In this document: positions 27,226-36,886 of the stretch, piece by piece
How the letters are laid out: every line of letters begins with the position of its first letter
How positions within the stretch are numbered: the stretch's first letter is position 1
NCBI GenBank assembly: GCA_016707705.1
Contig: JADJHD010000021.1
Span: 26,910-90,909 of the forward strand
DNA from: Bacteroidales bacterium
GTDB taxonomy: Bacteria; Bacteroidota; Bacteroidia; Bacteroidales; UBA4417
Reading direction: 5' to 3'
Length of the DNA: 64,000 nt
Program-made: the position numbers and the translations under genes
Notes under the pieces: generated by a model
Databases searched by the model: none
What the model saw: the letters and a program-made list of their open reading frames with translations, nothing else
What the model was told of the DNA's origin: nothing

Positions 27226-27933
27226 TTATCCATGTGAAGCAAACAGCCAGTAGAATCCAACCAATATTGCAAGCGCTGCCCCCGAATAGGTGAACCATTT
27301 CAGGAATGCCTGCTTGTTGCTGATTGCCGAGTGGAATGCTACTCTTCCAAGAATAAAGGCGAAGATGACCATGGTGAGGATGGTACCCAGAGCGAAAGCA
27401 ACTACATAGGTAAGGGTGGCAAGCTGCGATGGCAGGGCAAGGGAAGGGAGCAATGCAAAGAGATGGCTGAATCCTGCAAAACCATGAATCAGTCCGATGA
27501 AAAGTGCTGTAAAGGCATTCTGATTGCTGCCTCCGAAGTGCACATGGTCATGGCTGTGCGAATGCTCATGGGTGTGCTTGTGGATATGGGCATACAAATG
27601 CGGACTGGTGTGGAAATGGGTGTGTGGGAGATTGCCATGCCTGTGCTTCAGATAGATGCGCACTATCGCCCAACTGCCAATTCCAATCAACAGAATCCCG
27701 ATGAAGGTTTCACTATGCTTCGAAATGGCCTCAATCGGAATAAACTCCCTGAAAAGCACAAAAAGCATCCCGATAAGCAGCATTCCCAAGGTATGCCCAA
27801 GTCCCCAGGAGAAGCCTACCATCCATGATTTTTTCCTGCTGTCGATGGCAAGCGGGGTCACCGCTGCCAGATGGTCAGGGCCCGTTACTACATGCGCAAT
27901 ACTGGCCAGAAATCCGCTTAAGAAGATGAGCAT
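27226..27933 (-). CDS. NicO/UreH-like nickel permease
   Basis: This 235-residue membrane protein has about six hydrophobic segments. The first carries HVVTGPDHLAAVTPLA, the metal-coordinating H-x4-DH signature of the NiCoT/NicO/UreH superfamily. A cytoplasmic or periplasmic loop at about residues 100-132 is packed with histidines (HTHFHTS, HIHKHTHEHSHSHDHVH), suited to collecting Ni(II). It is divergent from hypF with a 69-base gap and a few kb from the hydrogenase, so supply of nickel for the enzyme is the likely job. Nickel rather than cobalt is inferred from context. Confidence 0.85.
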   Translation of the reverse strand: MLIFLSGFLASIAHVVTGPDHLAAVTPLAIDSRKKSWMVGFSWGLGHTLGMLLIGMLFVLFREFIPIEAISKHSETFIGILLIGIGSWAIVRIYLKHRHGNLPHTHFHTSPHLYAHIHKHTHEHSHSHDHVHFGGSNQNAFTALFIGLIHGFAGFSHLFALLPSLALPSQLATLTYVVAFALGTILTMVIFAFILGRVAFHSAISNKQAFLKWFTYSGAALAILVGFYWLFASHG

Positions 27934-28002
27934 AGGATTGAATTCTACACTAAATATAGAAAGTAATATGCATATCTTTACATATCACTAAAAAATTCTG
28001 TT

Positions 28003-30381
28003 TTGAGCAAGGTAACGGTACAACTTATTGTGCAGGGACTGGTCCAGGGAGTCGGATTCAGGCCTTTTATTTACCGTCTTGCCCAACAGCACTCGCTAAA
28101 CGGATGGGTGCAAAACACCAACGAAAACGTCAGGATCAAGCTTACCTCCGAACCTGACAAAATCCAGGCTTTTATTGACGCTCTTCGTCCCGAAGCTCCT
28201 CCCGCCTCACGTATCCGGGATGTGTCCGTAGAATACCTTGAACTGGAGGAGTTTGATGGCTTTGTTATCCTTAAAAGTGATGACCTCTCAGAAGCTGTTA
28301 CGGAAATAAGTCCAGATATTGCAGTTTGTCCGGATTGCCTCGCTGATATGAATATCCCTGGCCGCCGTAAGGATTATGCCTTCGTGAATTGCACCAACTG
28401 CGGACCACGCTTTACCATCGTCAGGGATCTTCCCTACGACCGGGAACGCACTACCATGAAGCCTTTCAGAATGTGCCCGGATTGCGATGCCGAATACCAC
28501 GAAATTACTGACCGCCGCTTTCATGCCCAGCCAACTGCTTGTGCAGTCTGCGGACCGGAATTTGAGCTTTATGAAAAGGGAATTCGCGCAGAGAAATCCA
28601 ACAAAGAAATTCTGGAATCTCTGGCAGCCATGATCGATAAGGGCTCAGTAGTCGCCATAAAGGGACTGGGTGGAATGCACCTCTGCTGCGATGCATTCAA
28701 TTCCAAAGCTGTTGACACTCTCCGGATCCTCAAGAACCGCGAAACCAAGCCCTTTGCCCTGATGTTCCGCGACCTTGATGCTGTCCTGCCGTATGTTTAT
28801 GTGAATGAAACAGAGAAGGAATCTCTTTCATCATTCCGCAGGCCGATTGTGCTGCTTAGAACAAAGCCCGGACAATTTCCGAATAATAACGCACCTGCTG
28901 GAAATACCATCCTCAGCCATAATACTGCTGAACTTTTCCCGCCTCTGGCTTTCGGAATCAATGCCGGATTGAAACTGCAGGGAGTCATGCTTCCTTACCT
29001 GCCATTTCATTACTTGCTGTTCAAACATTTGAAGACAAATGCAATTGTCCTGACCAGCGGCAACTTCAGTTCTGAACCCATCATTATTGATAACGATACC
29101 GCCCTCAGTAAATTCAATACCAGGGTGGATGCCATACTCCTCCATAACCGTGATATCTATAACCGCACGGATGATTCTGTGGTGAAAATCATGGGTGGCA
29201 GAGAGAGAGTTTTAAGAAGGTCAAGGGGATTCGTTCCTGAACCGGTCAGTTTTAATAAAAACCTTGACGGAATCATAGCCTTCGGTGCCGAATTATCCAA
29301 TTGCTTCGCGGTGGGAAAGGGCAATAAAGCTTTCCTCTCCCAGCATATTGGGGATCTCAAGGGACTGGAAACTCTCGAATTCTACGAACAAACCGTCCAT
29401 CAGTTCATCGATTTATTCAGGGTTAAGCCTGAATTGCTGGCAGTGGATTTACATCCCGATTATGCTTCAACCCGACTGGCTTCCAAATTCCCCGGACTGC
29501 CGCTGGTTCAGGTGCAGCATCATCATGCCCATATCGCTTCCTGTATGGCTGAACATAATCTTGACCAGGCTGTCATTGGGGTTTCCCTGGATGGTACAGG
29601 TCTTGGAACTGATGGTAACATCTGGGGAGGTGAGATTATGCTCTGCACCCTCGATAATTTCACCCGTCTTACACATCTGAATTATGTTCCTCTCCCCGGT
29701 GGTGACCTCGCCAATGAAGAACCTTGGAGAATGGGGATTTCCTACCTGTATAAGATCATGGGACGGGATTTCCTTGAACTTGATCTTCCCTTCCTGAAAA
29801 ATCTGGATGAATTCAAGGCGGATGGAGTTTTGTCAATGATTGCGAATAATATCAATTGTCCGCTTACCTCAGGTACTGGCAGACTTTTCGACGCTGTGGC
29901 CTCTGTTCTTGGAATTTGCCAGGTGGCTGCCTTTCCGGCTCAGGGTCCGATGCTTCTTGAGGCATTGGTTTCTCCTGAAGTGTTCCCGGTTCCGGGGCAG
30001 CCAAATAATCTGCAGGGACAATTTGATGTCTATCCTTGCCGGACTGATTCCGTGATTCATGCTGAAGATCTGATAGCAGGAGTGGTGAGTGATTTATTGG
30101 CCGGAAAGCCAGTTTCATTTATAGCCACAAAGTTTCACAGTTCATTTATTTCCGTTATCTTTGAGAATGTGAAGTCCTTTTGTGAAAAGGAACAGATCAG
30201 GGAAGTAGTGCTTTCGGGAGGTGTATTTCAGAATAAATATGTACTCGAAGGCTTAACGTATCTTTTGGAAATCAATCATTTTAATGTTTATACTCAGGAG
30301 TCGGTTCCTTCCAATGATGGAGGAATTGCCCTGGGACAAATGGCCGTTGCGGCTAAAAGGAGGGAATTGGGATGTGTTTAG
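28003..30381 (+). CDS. hypF: Carbamoyltransferase HypF
   Basis: This 792-residue protein has all HypF domains in order. The acylphosphatase-like domain (1-90) includes GLVQGVGFRPFIYRLA. Two zinc fingers follow, built on CPDCLAD/CTNCGPRF and CPDCDAEY/CAVCGPEF. A YrdC-like domain comes next (about 200-380) with VVAIKGLGGMHLCCDA. The Kae1-like carbamoyltransferase domain (about 400-792) has HHHAHIASC and GVSLDGTGLGTDG. HypF makes thiocarbamate on HypE for the CN ligands of the [NiFe] site. The start is TTG at 28003, fixed by the acylphosphatase alignment. The gene overlaps hypC by 10 bases and heads the hypFCDEAB operon. Confidence 0.97.
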   Translation: MSKVTVQLIVQGLVQGVGFRPFIYRLAQQHSLNGWVQNTNENVRIKLTSEPDKIQAFIDALRPEAPPASRIRDVSVEYLELEEFDGFVILKSDDLSEAVTEISPDIAVCPDCLADMNIPGRRKDYAFVNCTNCGPRFTIVRDLPYDRERTTMKPFRMCPDCDAEYHEITDRRFHAQPTACAVCGPEFELYEKGIRAEKSNKEILESLAAMIDKGSVVAIKGLGGMHLCCDAFNSKAVDTLRILKNRETKPFALMFRDLDAVLPYVYVNETEKESLSSFRRPIVLLRTKPGQFPNNNAPAGNTILSHNTAELFPPLAFGINAGLKLQGVMLPYLPFHYLLFKHLKTNAIVLTSGNFSSEPIIIDNDTALSKFNTRVDAILLHNRDIYNRTDDSVVKIMGGRERVLRRSRGFVPEPVSFNKNLDGIIAFGAELSNCFAVGKGNKAFLSQHIGDLKGLETLEFYEQTVHQFIDLFRVKPELLAVDLHPDYASTRLASKFPGLPLVQVQHHHAHIASCMAEHNLDQAVIGVSLDGTGLGTDGNIWGGEIMLCTLDNFTRLTHLNYVPLPGGDLANEEPWRMGISYLYKIMGRDFLELDLPFLKNLDEFKADGVLSMIANNINCPLTSGTGRLFDAVASVLGICQVAAFPAQGPMLLEALVSPEVFPVPGQPNNLQGQFDVYPCRTDSVIHAEDLIAGVVSDLLAGKPVSFIATKFHSSFISVIFENVKSFCEKEQIREVVLSGGVFQNKYVLEGLTYLLEINHFNVYTQESVPSNDGGIALGQMAVAAKRRELGCV

Positions 30382-30596
30382 CAATACCTGCAAAAGTGTT
30401 ATCTGTCGACTACCCCTCGGCTGTAGTCAGCATTGAGAATGTTGAATACAAGGCCAGCCTGCTGCTTCTTGATGATGTGAAGGAAGGTGATTATATCATG
30501 CTGCATGCTGGTTTCGCCATTGAAAAGGTTGATCAGGCTGAAGCCGAAGAAACCCTGCGATTGCTGAATGAAGTTGATAAGAACAGCATAAAGTAG
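30372..30596 (+). CDS. hypC: Hydrogenase chaperone HypC
   Basis: This 74-residue protein starts MCLAIPAKV, with the Cys2 that HypC/HybG use to carry the iron-ligand group. GDYIMLHAGFAIEKVD is the second conserved block. HypC works with HypD and delivers the Fe(CN)2CO group to the large subunit. It overlaps hypF and precedes hypD by 5 bases. Confidence 0.97.
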   Translation: MCLAIPAKVLSVDYPSAVVSIENVEYKASLLLLDDVKEGDYIMLHAGFAIEKVDQAEAEETLRLLNEVDKNSIK

Positions 30597-30601
30597 CCAG
30601 C

Positions 30602-31681
30602 ATGAAGTTTGTTGATGAATACCGCAAAAAGGACCTGATTCTTGCCCTCTCGGCAAGACTGGCGGAGGTTTCCCACAAGGAAATCCGCCTGATGGAGGTC
30701 TGCGGTGGCCACACCATGGCTATTCACCGCTTCGGATTGCATAGCTTGCTGCCTCCGAATATTAAATTGCTTTCCGGCCCCGGTTGTCCGGTTTGTGTCT
30801 CCGGCCGTGGTTTCATCGATCAGGCAATGGCCTATGCCAGTCTTCCGGATGTCACCATTGCAACCTACGGCGACCTGATCAGGGTTCCGGGTTCAGATGG
30901 ATCTCTGGAGAAATCAAAGGCTGAGGGAAGGGATGTGAAGATTGTCTATTCCGCCCTGGATGCCGTTGAATTGGCCCGAACCAACCCAAACCGAAGGATT
31001 ATCTTCCTGGGAATAGGCTTTGAAACTACTGCTCCTGCTACTGCTGCAGCTATCATTCAGGCGGAAGAGAGCAAACTCGGGAATTTCCTCGTGCTGAGCG
31101 CTCATAAAATCATGCCTCCTGTTATGAAGGCGTTGGTTCAGGATAAGGTCCGCATCGATGGATTTATAGCTCCCGGACATGTAACTGCTATTACCGGGAC
31201 AGATATTTACAATTTCCTTACCGATGATTTCGGACTTGGAGTAGTGGTTGCAGGCTTTGAGCCTACTGACTTGCTGCAGTCTATTATCATGCTTGCTCAG
31301 CAGTTTGAAGCCGGGAAACCAGCCGTCGAAATACAATATAACCGTGTGGTGAGTCCACATGGAAACCCAAAAGCATGGGCCTTGCTCAATGAAGCTTTTG
31401 AACTGAGGGATGATAACTGGAGAGGACTTGGAACTATCCCCGGCAGCGGACTCAAGATCAATAGCAAGTATTCTGTCCACGATGCCGAAGTTCAGATTCC
31501 GCTTGACTTACCTGAAGCCGTTGAACCCAAGGGCTGCATCTGCGGATCAATCCTGCGTGGATTAAAAACTCCCAACGACTGCGGACTTTTTGCCAAAAAA
31601 TGTACTCCCTCAACTCCGGTTGGAGCATGTATGGTTTCAGGTGAAGGGACTTGTGCAACCTATTATAAATACCGCTCATGA
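30602..31681 (+). CDS. hypD: Hydrogenase maturation protein HypD
   Basis: This 359-residue protein has the HypD signatures: MEVCGGHTMAIHRFG, then GPGCPVCVS, then GFETTAPATA, then HVTAITG. The C-terminal cysteine cluster (KGCICGSILRGLKTPNDCGLF, split here by positions about 308-330) binds the [4Fe-4S] centre. HypD is the scaffold where the Fe(CN)2CO moiety is built. It overlaps hypE by 4 bases (ATGA). Confidence 0.96.
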   Translation: MKFVDEYRKKDLILALSARLAEVSHKEIRLMEVCGGHTMAIHRFGLHSLLPPNIKLLSGPGCPVCVSGRGFIDQAMAYASLPDVTIATYGDLIRVPGSDGSLEKSKAEGRDVKIVYSALDAVELARTNPNRRIIFLGIGFETTAPATAAAIIQAEESKLGNFLVLSAHKIMPPVMKALVQDKVRIDGFIAPGHVTAITGTDIYNFLTDDFGLGVVVAGFEPTDLLQSIIMLAQQFEAGKPAVEIQYNRVVSPHGNPKAWALLNEAFELRDDNWRGLGTIPGSGLKINSKYSVHDAEVQIPLDLPEAVEPKGCICGSILRGLKTPNDCGLFAKKCTPSTPVGACMVSGEGTCATYYKYRS

Positions 31682-32700
31682 GTCAGAAGGAAGAGAAGAT
31701 ATTGCTTGCCCATGGCAGCGGAGGACTCATGATGCAAAACCTGCTAGGGAGCCTTATGTTCAAGGAGTTCGGGAACGAATACCTGGATCAGCAGACTGAT
31801 TCTGCAACACTGCCAGTTCCTCAGGGCGAAATTGCCTTTACCACCGATTCGTTTGTGATTGACCCGATTTTCTTCCCCGGTGGCAATATCGGAAAGCTTG
31901 CTGTCTGCGGCACCGTGAACGACCTTGCCGTGAGTGGCGCCATTCCCTTGTATCTGAGTGTTTCCCTTATCATTGAAGAGGGTTTGCCCATGGCCGACCT
32001 CGAAACGATAGTGAAGTCTTTGTCTGCCGAAGCCAAAAAGGCCGGAGTGAAAGTAGTAACCGGCGACACTAAGGTGGTGAACAGGGGTAAATGCGATAAA
32101 ATATTCATCAATACTGCTGGTGTCGGACAATTCAGGACGGATGGACGAAGGGCGGAAGGCTATAATTCGATCAAAGCGGGAGACTGCATACTTGTTACAG
32201 GAACTATCGGAGACCACGGAATGGCTATCCTGAATGCCAGGGAATCCTTTCATTTCAAATCTCCCTTGCTCTCCGACTGTGCCTGTCTGAACGGAATGGT
32301 CCAGCAACTGCTTGATGAAGGCCTGCAACTGAGGTTTATGCGCGATCCAACCAGAGGCGGGGTTGCGGCAGTGCTGAATGAACTGGTTTCGAAAGTTCCC
32401 TTTGGAATTGAAATCGAGGAGTCTGCACTTCCCCTCAATGCCAGCGTGAAAGCCATGGCAGAATTGCTTGGATTTGACCCCTTATCGGTAGCAAATGAAG
32501 GAAAGTTGATCATTGTTGCTTCGGAGGAAGATGCTCCGAAGGTCCTCAGCTCACTGAAGAATCATGAATTTGGTAAAGATGCATCCATCATTGGCCGGAT
32601 AGTTGAAACCCATCCCGGAAAAGTTGCCATGACCACGCTTACTGGTGGTAAAAGGCTTATAGATGTGCCTGCCGGAGAATTGTTGCCACGAATCTGTTAA
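31678..32700 (+). CDS. hypE: Hydrogenase maturation protein HypE
   Basis: This 340-residue PurM-like protein has the family start ILLAHGSGGLMMQNLL, then DSFVIDPIFFPGG and GDTKVV. The C-terminus is PRIC, i.e. it ends in the exact cysteine that HypF carbamoylates and HypE dehydrates to cyanide. This intact terminal Cys argues for a working enzyme. It overlaps hypD and is followed by hypA after 10 bases. Confidence 0.97.
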   Translation: MSQKEEKILLAHGSGGLMMQNLLGSLMFKEFGNEYLDQQTDSATLPVPQGEIAFTTDSFVIDPIFFPGGNIGKLAVCGTVNDLAVSGAIPLYLSVSLIIEEGLPMADLETIVKSLSAEAKKAGVKVVTGDTKVVNRGKCDKIFINTAGVGQFRTDGRRAEGYNSIKAGDCILVTGTIGDHGMAILNARESFHFKSPLLSDCACLNGMVQQLLDEGLQLRFMRDPTRGGVAAVLNELVSKVPFGIEIEESALPLNASVKAMAELLGFDPLSVANEGKLIIVASEEDAPKVLSSLKNHEFGKDASIIGRIVETHPGKVAMTTLTGGKRLIDVPAGELLPRIC

Positions 32701-32710
32701 TCTCAAAACT

Positions 32711-33052
32711 ATGCATGAACTCTCGCTGGCAATGGAGGTGGTAGACCTGGCCCTGAATGAGCTGAACACAAAACAGCTTAAATCAGTGCTTGAACTGGAA
32801 GTGGAGGTTGGCGATCTAAGCGGAGTGGAATATGAAACTTTTCAAACTGCCATGGAGATGGCGGTGAAGGGAACATTGATGGAGAACACCACGGTTATCC
32901 TTAACAGGGTTCACGGACTGGGAAAATGCAGTAATTGTGGTGAAGAATTTAAGATGGAACACAGGGTCAGCCTTTGTCCGGTTTGCAAGGGATTCCCGGG
33001 AGAAATCCTGTCCGGGACTGAGTTCAGGATAGTATCATTATTGGTTGAATAA
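32711..33052 (+). CDS. hypA: Hydrogenase nickel insertion protein HypA
   Basis: This protein of 113 residues starts MHELSLAMEVV; the conserved His2 binds nickel, so I take ATG 32711 and not the longer frame from 32663, which overlaps hypE. A zinc site follows with CSNCGEEF and CPVCKG. HypA works with HypB to insert Ni into the large subunit. Confidence 0.95.
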   Translation: MHELSLAMEVVDLALNELNTKQLKSVLELEVEVGDLSGVEYETFQTAMEMAVKGTLMENTTVILNRVHGLGKCSNCGEEFKMEHRVSLCPVCKGFPGEILSGTEFRIVSLLVE

Positions 33053-33068
33053 CATTAAGCAAAGAAAC

Positions 33069-33911
33069 ATGTGCGATACCTGCGGATGCGATCAGGAAGG
33101 GGGATTCACCCTTCATACCGGTAAAGGACAACATATGCATGAACATACCCATGATGGAGTGACCCACAGTCATTCCCATGGAGCAGATGGAGTGCATTCA
33201 CACTCTCATTCCCATGAGCATGCTCATACCCACGGACCCGTTGCTGCCGCTGGCACCGCAGCCCGTAAGATTGAACTGAGCCTCGACATTATGTCGCAGA
33301 ACAACCTTCTCGCCCAGCGCAACAGGGGATTCTTTGAAGGGAAAAATATTCTTTGCCTTAATCTGGTGAGTTCTCCGGGTTCCGGCAAAACCTCAATTCT
33401 TGAAAAAACCATTCCGGCATTAAAGTCTGTTATGCCGATTGCCGTTATTGAAGGGGATCAGCAAACACAGCGCGATGCTGATCGAATTGGTGAAACCGGG
33501 GCTCCCGTAGTGCAGGTTAATACGGGAACAGGCTGTCATCTGGATGCAAATATGGTTCGTTCGGCATTCCCGGAACTCCCATTATCAGAAGGATCCTTGC
33601 TGATTATTGAGAATGTGGGCAATTTAGTTTGTCCTGCCATGTTCGACCTTGGTGAGCAGAAAAGGGTAGTTGTAATTTCGGTAACCGAAGGGGAGGATAA
33701 ACCCCTGAAATATCCCTATATGTTCCAGTCATCGCACCTTTGCCTGATCAATAAGTCGGATTTGCTGCCCTATGTCGATTTCAACGTTGAAAAGGCAATG
33801 GAATATGCCAAAAGCCTGAATCCTGAACTGGAATTCATACTTCTTTCAGCAAAAAGCGGGGAGGGGATGCAGGAATGGTACGACTGGATTGCTCGTCAGC
33901 GGAAAGCCTAA
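33069..33911 (+). CDS. hypB: Nickel GTPase HypB with histidine-rich segment
   Basis: This 280-residue protein starts MCDTCGCDQ, carrying the CxxCGC high-affinity nickel motif. I place the start at ATG 33069, which sets that motif at the N-terminus as in the family. A long His-rich stretch (residues about 24-58: HMHEHTHDG, HSHSHGADG, HSHSHSHEHAHTHG) stores nickel. The G domain has SSPGSGKTS (P-loop), then VIEGDQQTQRDADRI, and NKSDLLPY as the base-recognition NKxD. It ends 4 bases into the convergent endopeptidase gene. Confidence 0.97.
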   Translation: MCDTCGCDQEGGFTLHTGKGQHMHEHTHDGVTHSHSHGADGVHSHSHSHEHAHTHGPVAAAGTAARKIELSLDIMSQNNLLAQRNRGFFEGKNILCLNLVSSPGSGKTSILEKTIPALKSVMPIAVIEGDQQTQRDADRIGETGAPVVQVNTGTGCHLDANMVRSAFPELPLSEGSLLIIENVGNLVCPAMFDLGEQKRVVVISVTEGEDKPLKYPYMFQSSHLCLINKSDLLPYVDFNVEKAMEYAKSLNPELEFILLSAKSGEGMQEWYDWIARQRKA

Positions 33912-34372
33912 GCCTTTCGGGCAAGGCAATCCTTAACAAGTTTTCTAATTTCAGTGATGGCTGTCGGTATGGCTTTTTGTACCTCAGCGGATAATTCCAT
34001 GCCCATCTCCTGAAAATCCTTGATGGAAATGGCAACCAGATAGAACTCAGGCTTTGTTCCCTGCAGACAGGCTGCATCCAGCAAATCCTTGAGCCCGATC
34101 TCATGGGCACTCAGCTGCTTCGGAAAATCGCTGGCATAGGTAGGATTAAGCACCCTAACATTTCCTGCCGGGTATTGATCAAGAGAAGCATCTACAACTA
34201 TCACGGTTGGATAATCCTGGATAAACCCAAGCAGATGGAAGCCTGCTGTTCCTCCATCCATCAGGTCAGCACCTTCAATACCTTCTGCTTCCAGGTCTTT
34301 AACGATTTGGATTCCAATGCCTTCATCATTCAGAAGGAGATTTCCTATTCCCAGGACTAAAATATCATTCAT
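33908..34372 (-). CDS. Hydrogenase maturation endopeptidase (HyaD/HybD family)
   Basis: This 154-residue protein begins ILVLGIGNLLLNDEGIGIQ, the family start with Glu in the nickel-binding DEG motif. VVDASLDQ gives the second ligand Asp and SAHEIGLKDLL the His. These three residues bind the nickel of the substrate. It cuts off the 15-residue tail of the large subunit after nickel insertion. The ATG at 34372 is chosen because the longer frame starts at a TTG inside the terminator's T-run. A hairpin terminator lies between it and the cytochrome gene, so it may have its own promoter or be read through. Confidence 0.93.
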   Translation of the reverse strand: MNDILVLGIGNLLLNDEGIGIQIVKDLEAEGIEGADLMDGGTAGFHLLGFIQDYPTVIVVDASLDQYPAGNVRVLNPTYASDFPKQLSAHEIGLKDLLDAACLQGTKPEFYLVAISIKDFQEMGMELSAEVQKAIPTAITEIRKLVKDCLARKA

Positions 34373-34379
34373 GACTTGC

Positions 34380-34416
34380 AAAAAATAAGTTGGGGCATGA
34401 TAAGCTATGCCCCAAC
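34380..34416 (-). terminator. Rho-independent terminator after the hydrogenase structural genes
   Basis: A perfect 10-bp stem GTTGGGGCAT/ATGCCCCAAC (34389-34398 with 34407-34416) with an 8-base loop is followed on the minus strand by a T-rich run (complement of 34380-34388). It lies after the cytochrome b gene and before the endopeptidase start at 34372. Confidence 0.8.
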
Positions 34417-34446
34417 CTTGATTTAGTTATTGATTACAAAGTACTA

Positions 34447-35160
34447 TCAACTCTTTTTACCTGCTTCAGGCTTATGTCTGTCAACCACATCTTCTTCAAT
34501 GAACTTCCATCCACCAATCATTGATGAGGTTACTCCGCGGCGTTCGATATAGTCGTGGTAGAAAACCAGGTACATATGAACAAGTGCAAAAAGTATAAAT
34601 CCCCACATAAAGATATGGTGAAGCTGTCTAACATTCATATCACCACCCAGCATAGGAACAACCCATGCGAACATTTTGGGCAGGAAGGATGTGCTCATCG
34701 CTGCATACATGCCAAAACCGGTAAGGCATTGAACCAGGAAGAAAAGGAAGGTTACGAAGTAGATAAGGCTCGCAAGGGAATTATGCCCGATTGAGTCAAT
34801 CCTTTTATGGGTAATCTGAAGGATATCTACTCTGATAACATCCATGATTTCTTTCCATTGACTGCGTTTCAGGGGGATGAAGTTATACCAGCGGGCAAAT
34901 TCATTGCCGGCAAAACCCCAGTAAATCCTGAAAATGAAGTTGAAGAAAAACAGGAAAGCCGCTACAAAATGAATGAATCTAACGGTTCCGAACCAATAAT
35001 TGAAGTAGGCTTCTGTTCCCTTCATAAAAGCCAGGGGCTCACCGATGATGTACCCGGTGATACACAATGCAACTATACACAGTGCATTGATCCAGTGATA
35101 GATACGGACGGGCAATTCCCATACATGTACCTCACGCATTGGGATCGATCGGCTTCTCAT
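34447..35160 (-). CDS. [NiFe] hydrogenase b-type cytochrome subunit (HyaC-like)
   Basis: This 237-residue membrane protein has about four long hydrophobic segments. It begins with VWELPVRIYHWINALCI, whose Arg-x2-His-W is the usual first heme-His helix of the Ni,Fe-hydrogenase I cytochrome family. A later helix has LHHIFMWGFILFALVHMYLVFYHD, which supplies the other His ligands. It anchors the two catalytic subunits and passes electrons to the quinone pool. It is 2 bases from the large-subunit gene. Confidence 0.93.
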   Translation of the reverse strand: MRSRSIPMREVHVWELPVRIYHWINALCIVALCITGYIIGEPLAFMKGTEAYFNYWFGTVRFIHFVAAFLFFFNFIFRIYWGFAGNEFARWYNFIPLKRSQWKEIMDVIRVDILQITHKRIDSIGHNSLASLIYFVTFLFFLVQCLTGFGMYAAMSTSFLPKMFAWVVPMLGGDMNVRQLHHIFMWGFILFALVHMYLVFYHDYIERRGVTSSMIGGWKFIEEDVVDRHKPEAGKKS

Positions 35161-35162
35161 AG

Positions 35163-36884
35163 CTAGTAGGTTTTCATTTCATGGATGTAACTTCCATTTT
35201 CATCATACACATGGACTGCGCAAGCAAGGCAGGGGTCAAAGGAGTGAATGGTCCTGAGCACTTCCAGCGGATTTTTTGGATCTGCTATCGGTGTGCCAAT
35301 CAGTGATTCCTCATAGGCTGAACGCTGTCCCTTGGGGTCACGGGGTGATGAGTTCCATGTGGTAGGAACAACCAGCTGGTAGTTGCCGATTTTCTTATCT
35401 TCAATTACAATGAAGTGCGATAAGGCTCCACGCGGTGCTTCAACCATGCCAATTCCCTTTGCCAGCTTGGGCCAGGACTCAGGTTCCCATTTTTCATTGT
35501 TCATGGTCCTGGTATCTCCGTTCTTGATATTTGCCAGCAGTTGCTGATAGAATTCAAGAGCCCAGTCGCAGGTGAGCTTGGTTTCAAGCCCCCTGGCTGC
35601 CGTTCTTCCAAGTGTGGAGAACAAGGCTGTAACCGGAACATCCAGTGCTTTCAGGGTGCTGTCAACAACATCCTTGATATCCTGACGACCTGAAGCATAT
35701 CCAACCAGCATCCTCGAAAGTGGTCCTACTTCCATTGGGAGGCCTTTCCACCGGGGAGTCTTAACCCAGCTGTACTTTTGTCCGAAATCCAGATGCTCAT
35801 AAGGCGGTTTTGGTCCGGTATACTTCAGTTTTGTCTCACCTTCCCATGGATGAAGACCTACCTGGTCACCCTTTGAGTACTCATACCATGAATTGTTAAT
35901 GTATTCCTGAATCTGATCCTGATCTTCGGCCTTGACTTCATGCACCTTGCTCAGGTCACGGTTTAAGATAACACCTCTCGGTATCTTGAAGCTTTCAGGG
36001 TTGTTGTATCCATTTGATGGGAAATCACCAAAGGAGAGGTAGTTTGAAAGTCCGCCTCCAATGGCTCCCCAATCGCTTTTGTAGAAAGAAGCTATAGCGA
36101 GCAGGTCCGGGATGTAAACCTGATCCACAAAGGTCTTCGCATCGAGGAACAGTTGTCCGACAAACGCCAGCCTTTCAGCATTCACGGCATTGGCCTCATC
36201 AATATTAATGGAACAAGGAACTCCACCAACCAGATAATTTGGATGCGGGTTCTTGCCGCCGAAGATGGTATGCACCTTCACGATTTCTTTCTGCCATTCA
36301 AGGGCTTCGAGATAATGGGCAACGGCGAGGAGGTTCACTTCAGCCGGCAGTTTGTAGGCTGAATGTCCCCAGTAGCCATTGGCAAATATTCCAAGCTGTC
36401 CGCTTTCCACGAACTTCTTGATCTTTGTCTGTACATCGGAGAAATATCCTACTGAACTTTTTGGCCATGGGGAGATGCTCTGTGCAATCCTGGATGTTTC
36501 AGCAGGATCTGCCTTGAGGCATGAAACCACATCTACCCAGTCGAGGGCGTGCAGTACATAAAAATGTACCACATGGTCGTGAATATACAGTGCATTGGCC
36601 ATGAGGTTGCGGATTAGTTCCGCATTGGGTGGTGCTACTATGCCCAGAGCGTTTTCAACGGTCCTGACAGAGGTGAGGGAATGGGTAGATGTGCAAACAC
36701 CGCATACCCTGCCTACAAATGCCCATGCGTCGCGGGGATCGCGTCCCTTAAGGATGGCTTCGATACCCCTAACCATTGTGCCGGCACTAAAAGCATCTGT
36801 AATGACTCCGTTGTTCACTTCAATTTCAACCCGCAGATGTCCCTCAATACGGGTAATGGGGTCTATAACTATTCTTTCTGCCAT
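35163..36884 (-). CDS. [NiFe] hydrogenase large subunit, group 1 uptake type (HyaB-like)
   Basis: This 573-residue protein holds both nickel-binding cysteine pairs: RVCGVCTSTHSLTS at residues 59-72 (Cys61, Cys64) and DPCLACAVH near the end (Cys552, Cys555). After His558 there is a 15-residue tail ending HEMKTY that the endopeptidase should remove. Other family stretches are HYLEALEWQKEIVKVHTIFGG, KNPHPNYLVGG, KAPRWKG-type (TPRWKGLPMEVGPL) and EAPRGALSHF. The overall match is to E. coli HyaB-type (group 1, respiratory H2 uptake) enzymes. The enzyme would face the periplasm, exported with its Tat-bearing partner. Confidence 0.96.
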   Translation of the reverse strand: MAERIVIDPITRIEGHLRVEIEVNNGVITDAFSAGTMVRGIEAILKGRDPRDAWAFVGRVCGVCTSTHSLTSVRTVENALGIVAPPNAELIRNLMANALYIHDHVVHFYVLHALDWVDVVSCLKADPAETSRIAQSISPWPKSSVGYFSDVQTKIKKFVESGQLGIFANGYWGHSAYKLPAEVNLLAVAHYLEALEWQKEIVKVHTIFGGKNPHPNYLVGGVPCSINIDEANAVNAERLAFVGQLFLDAKTFVDQVYIPDLLAIASFYKSDWGAIGGGLSNYLSFGDFPSNGYNNPESFKIPRGVILNRDLSKVHEVKAEDQDQIQEYINNSWYEYSKGDQVGLHPWEGETKLKYTGPKPPYEHLDFGQKYSWVKTPRWKGLPMEVGPLSRMLVGYASGRQDIKDVVDSTLKALDVPVTALFSTLGRTAARGLETKLTCDWALEFYQQLLANIKNGDTRTMNNEKWEPESWPKLAKGIGMVEAPRGALSHFIVIEDKKIGNYQLVVPTTWNSSPRDPKGQRSAYEESLIGTPIADPKNPLEVLRTIHSFDPCLACAVHVYDENGSYIHEMKTY

Positions 36885-36886
36885 GG

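Noticed and set aside
33908..34381. Start of the endopeptidase at TTG 34381
   Set aside because: That codon lies in the T-run after the terminator hairpin; ATG 34372 gives the standard family N-terminus.
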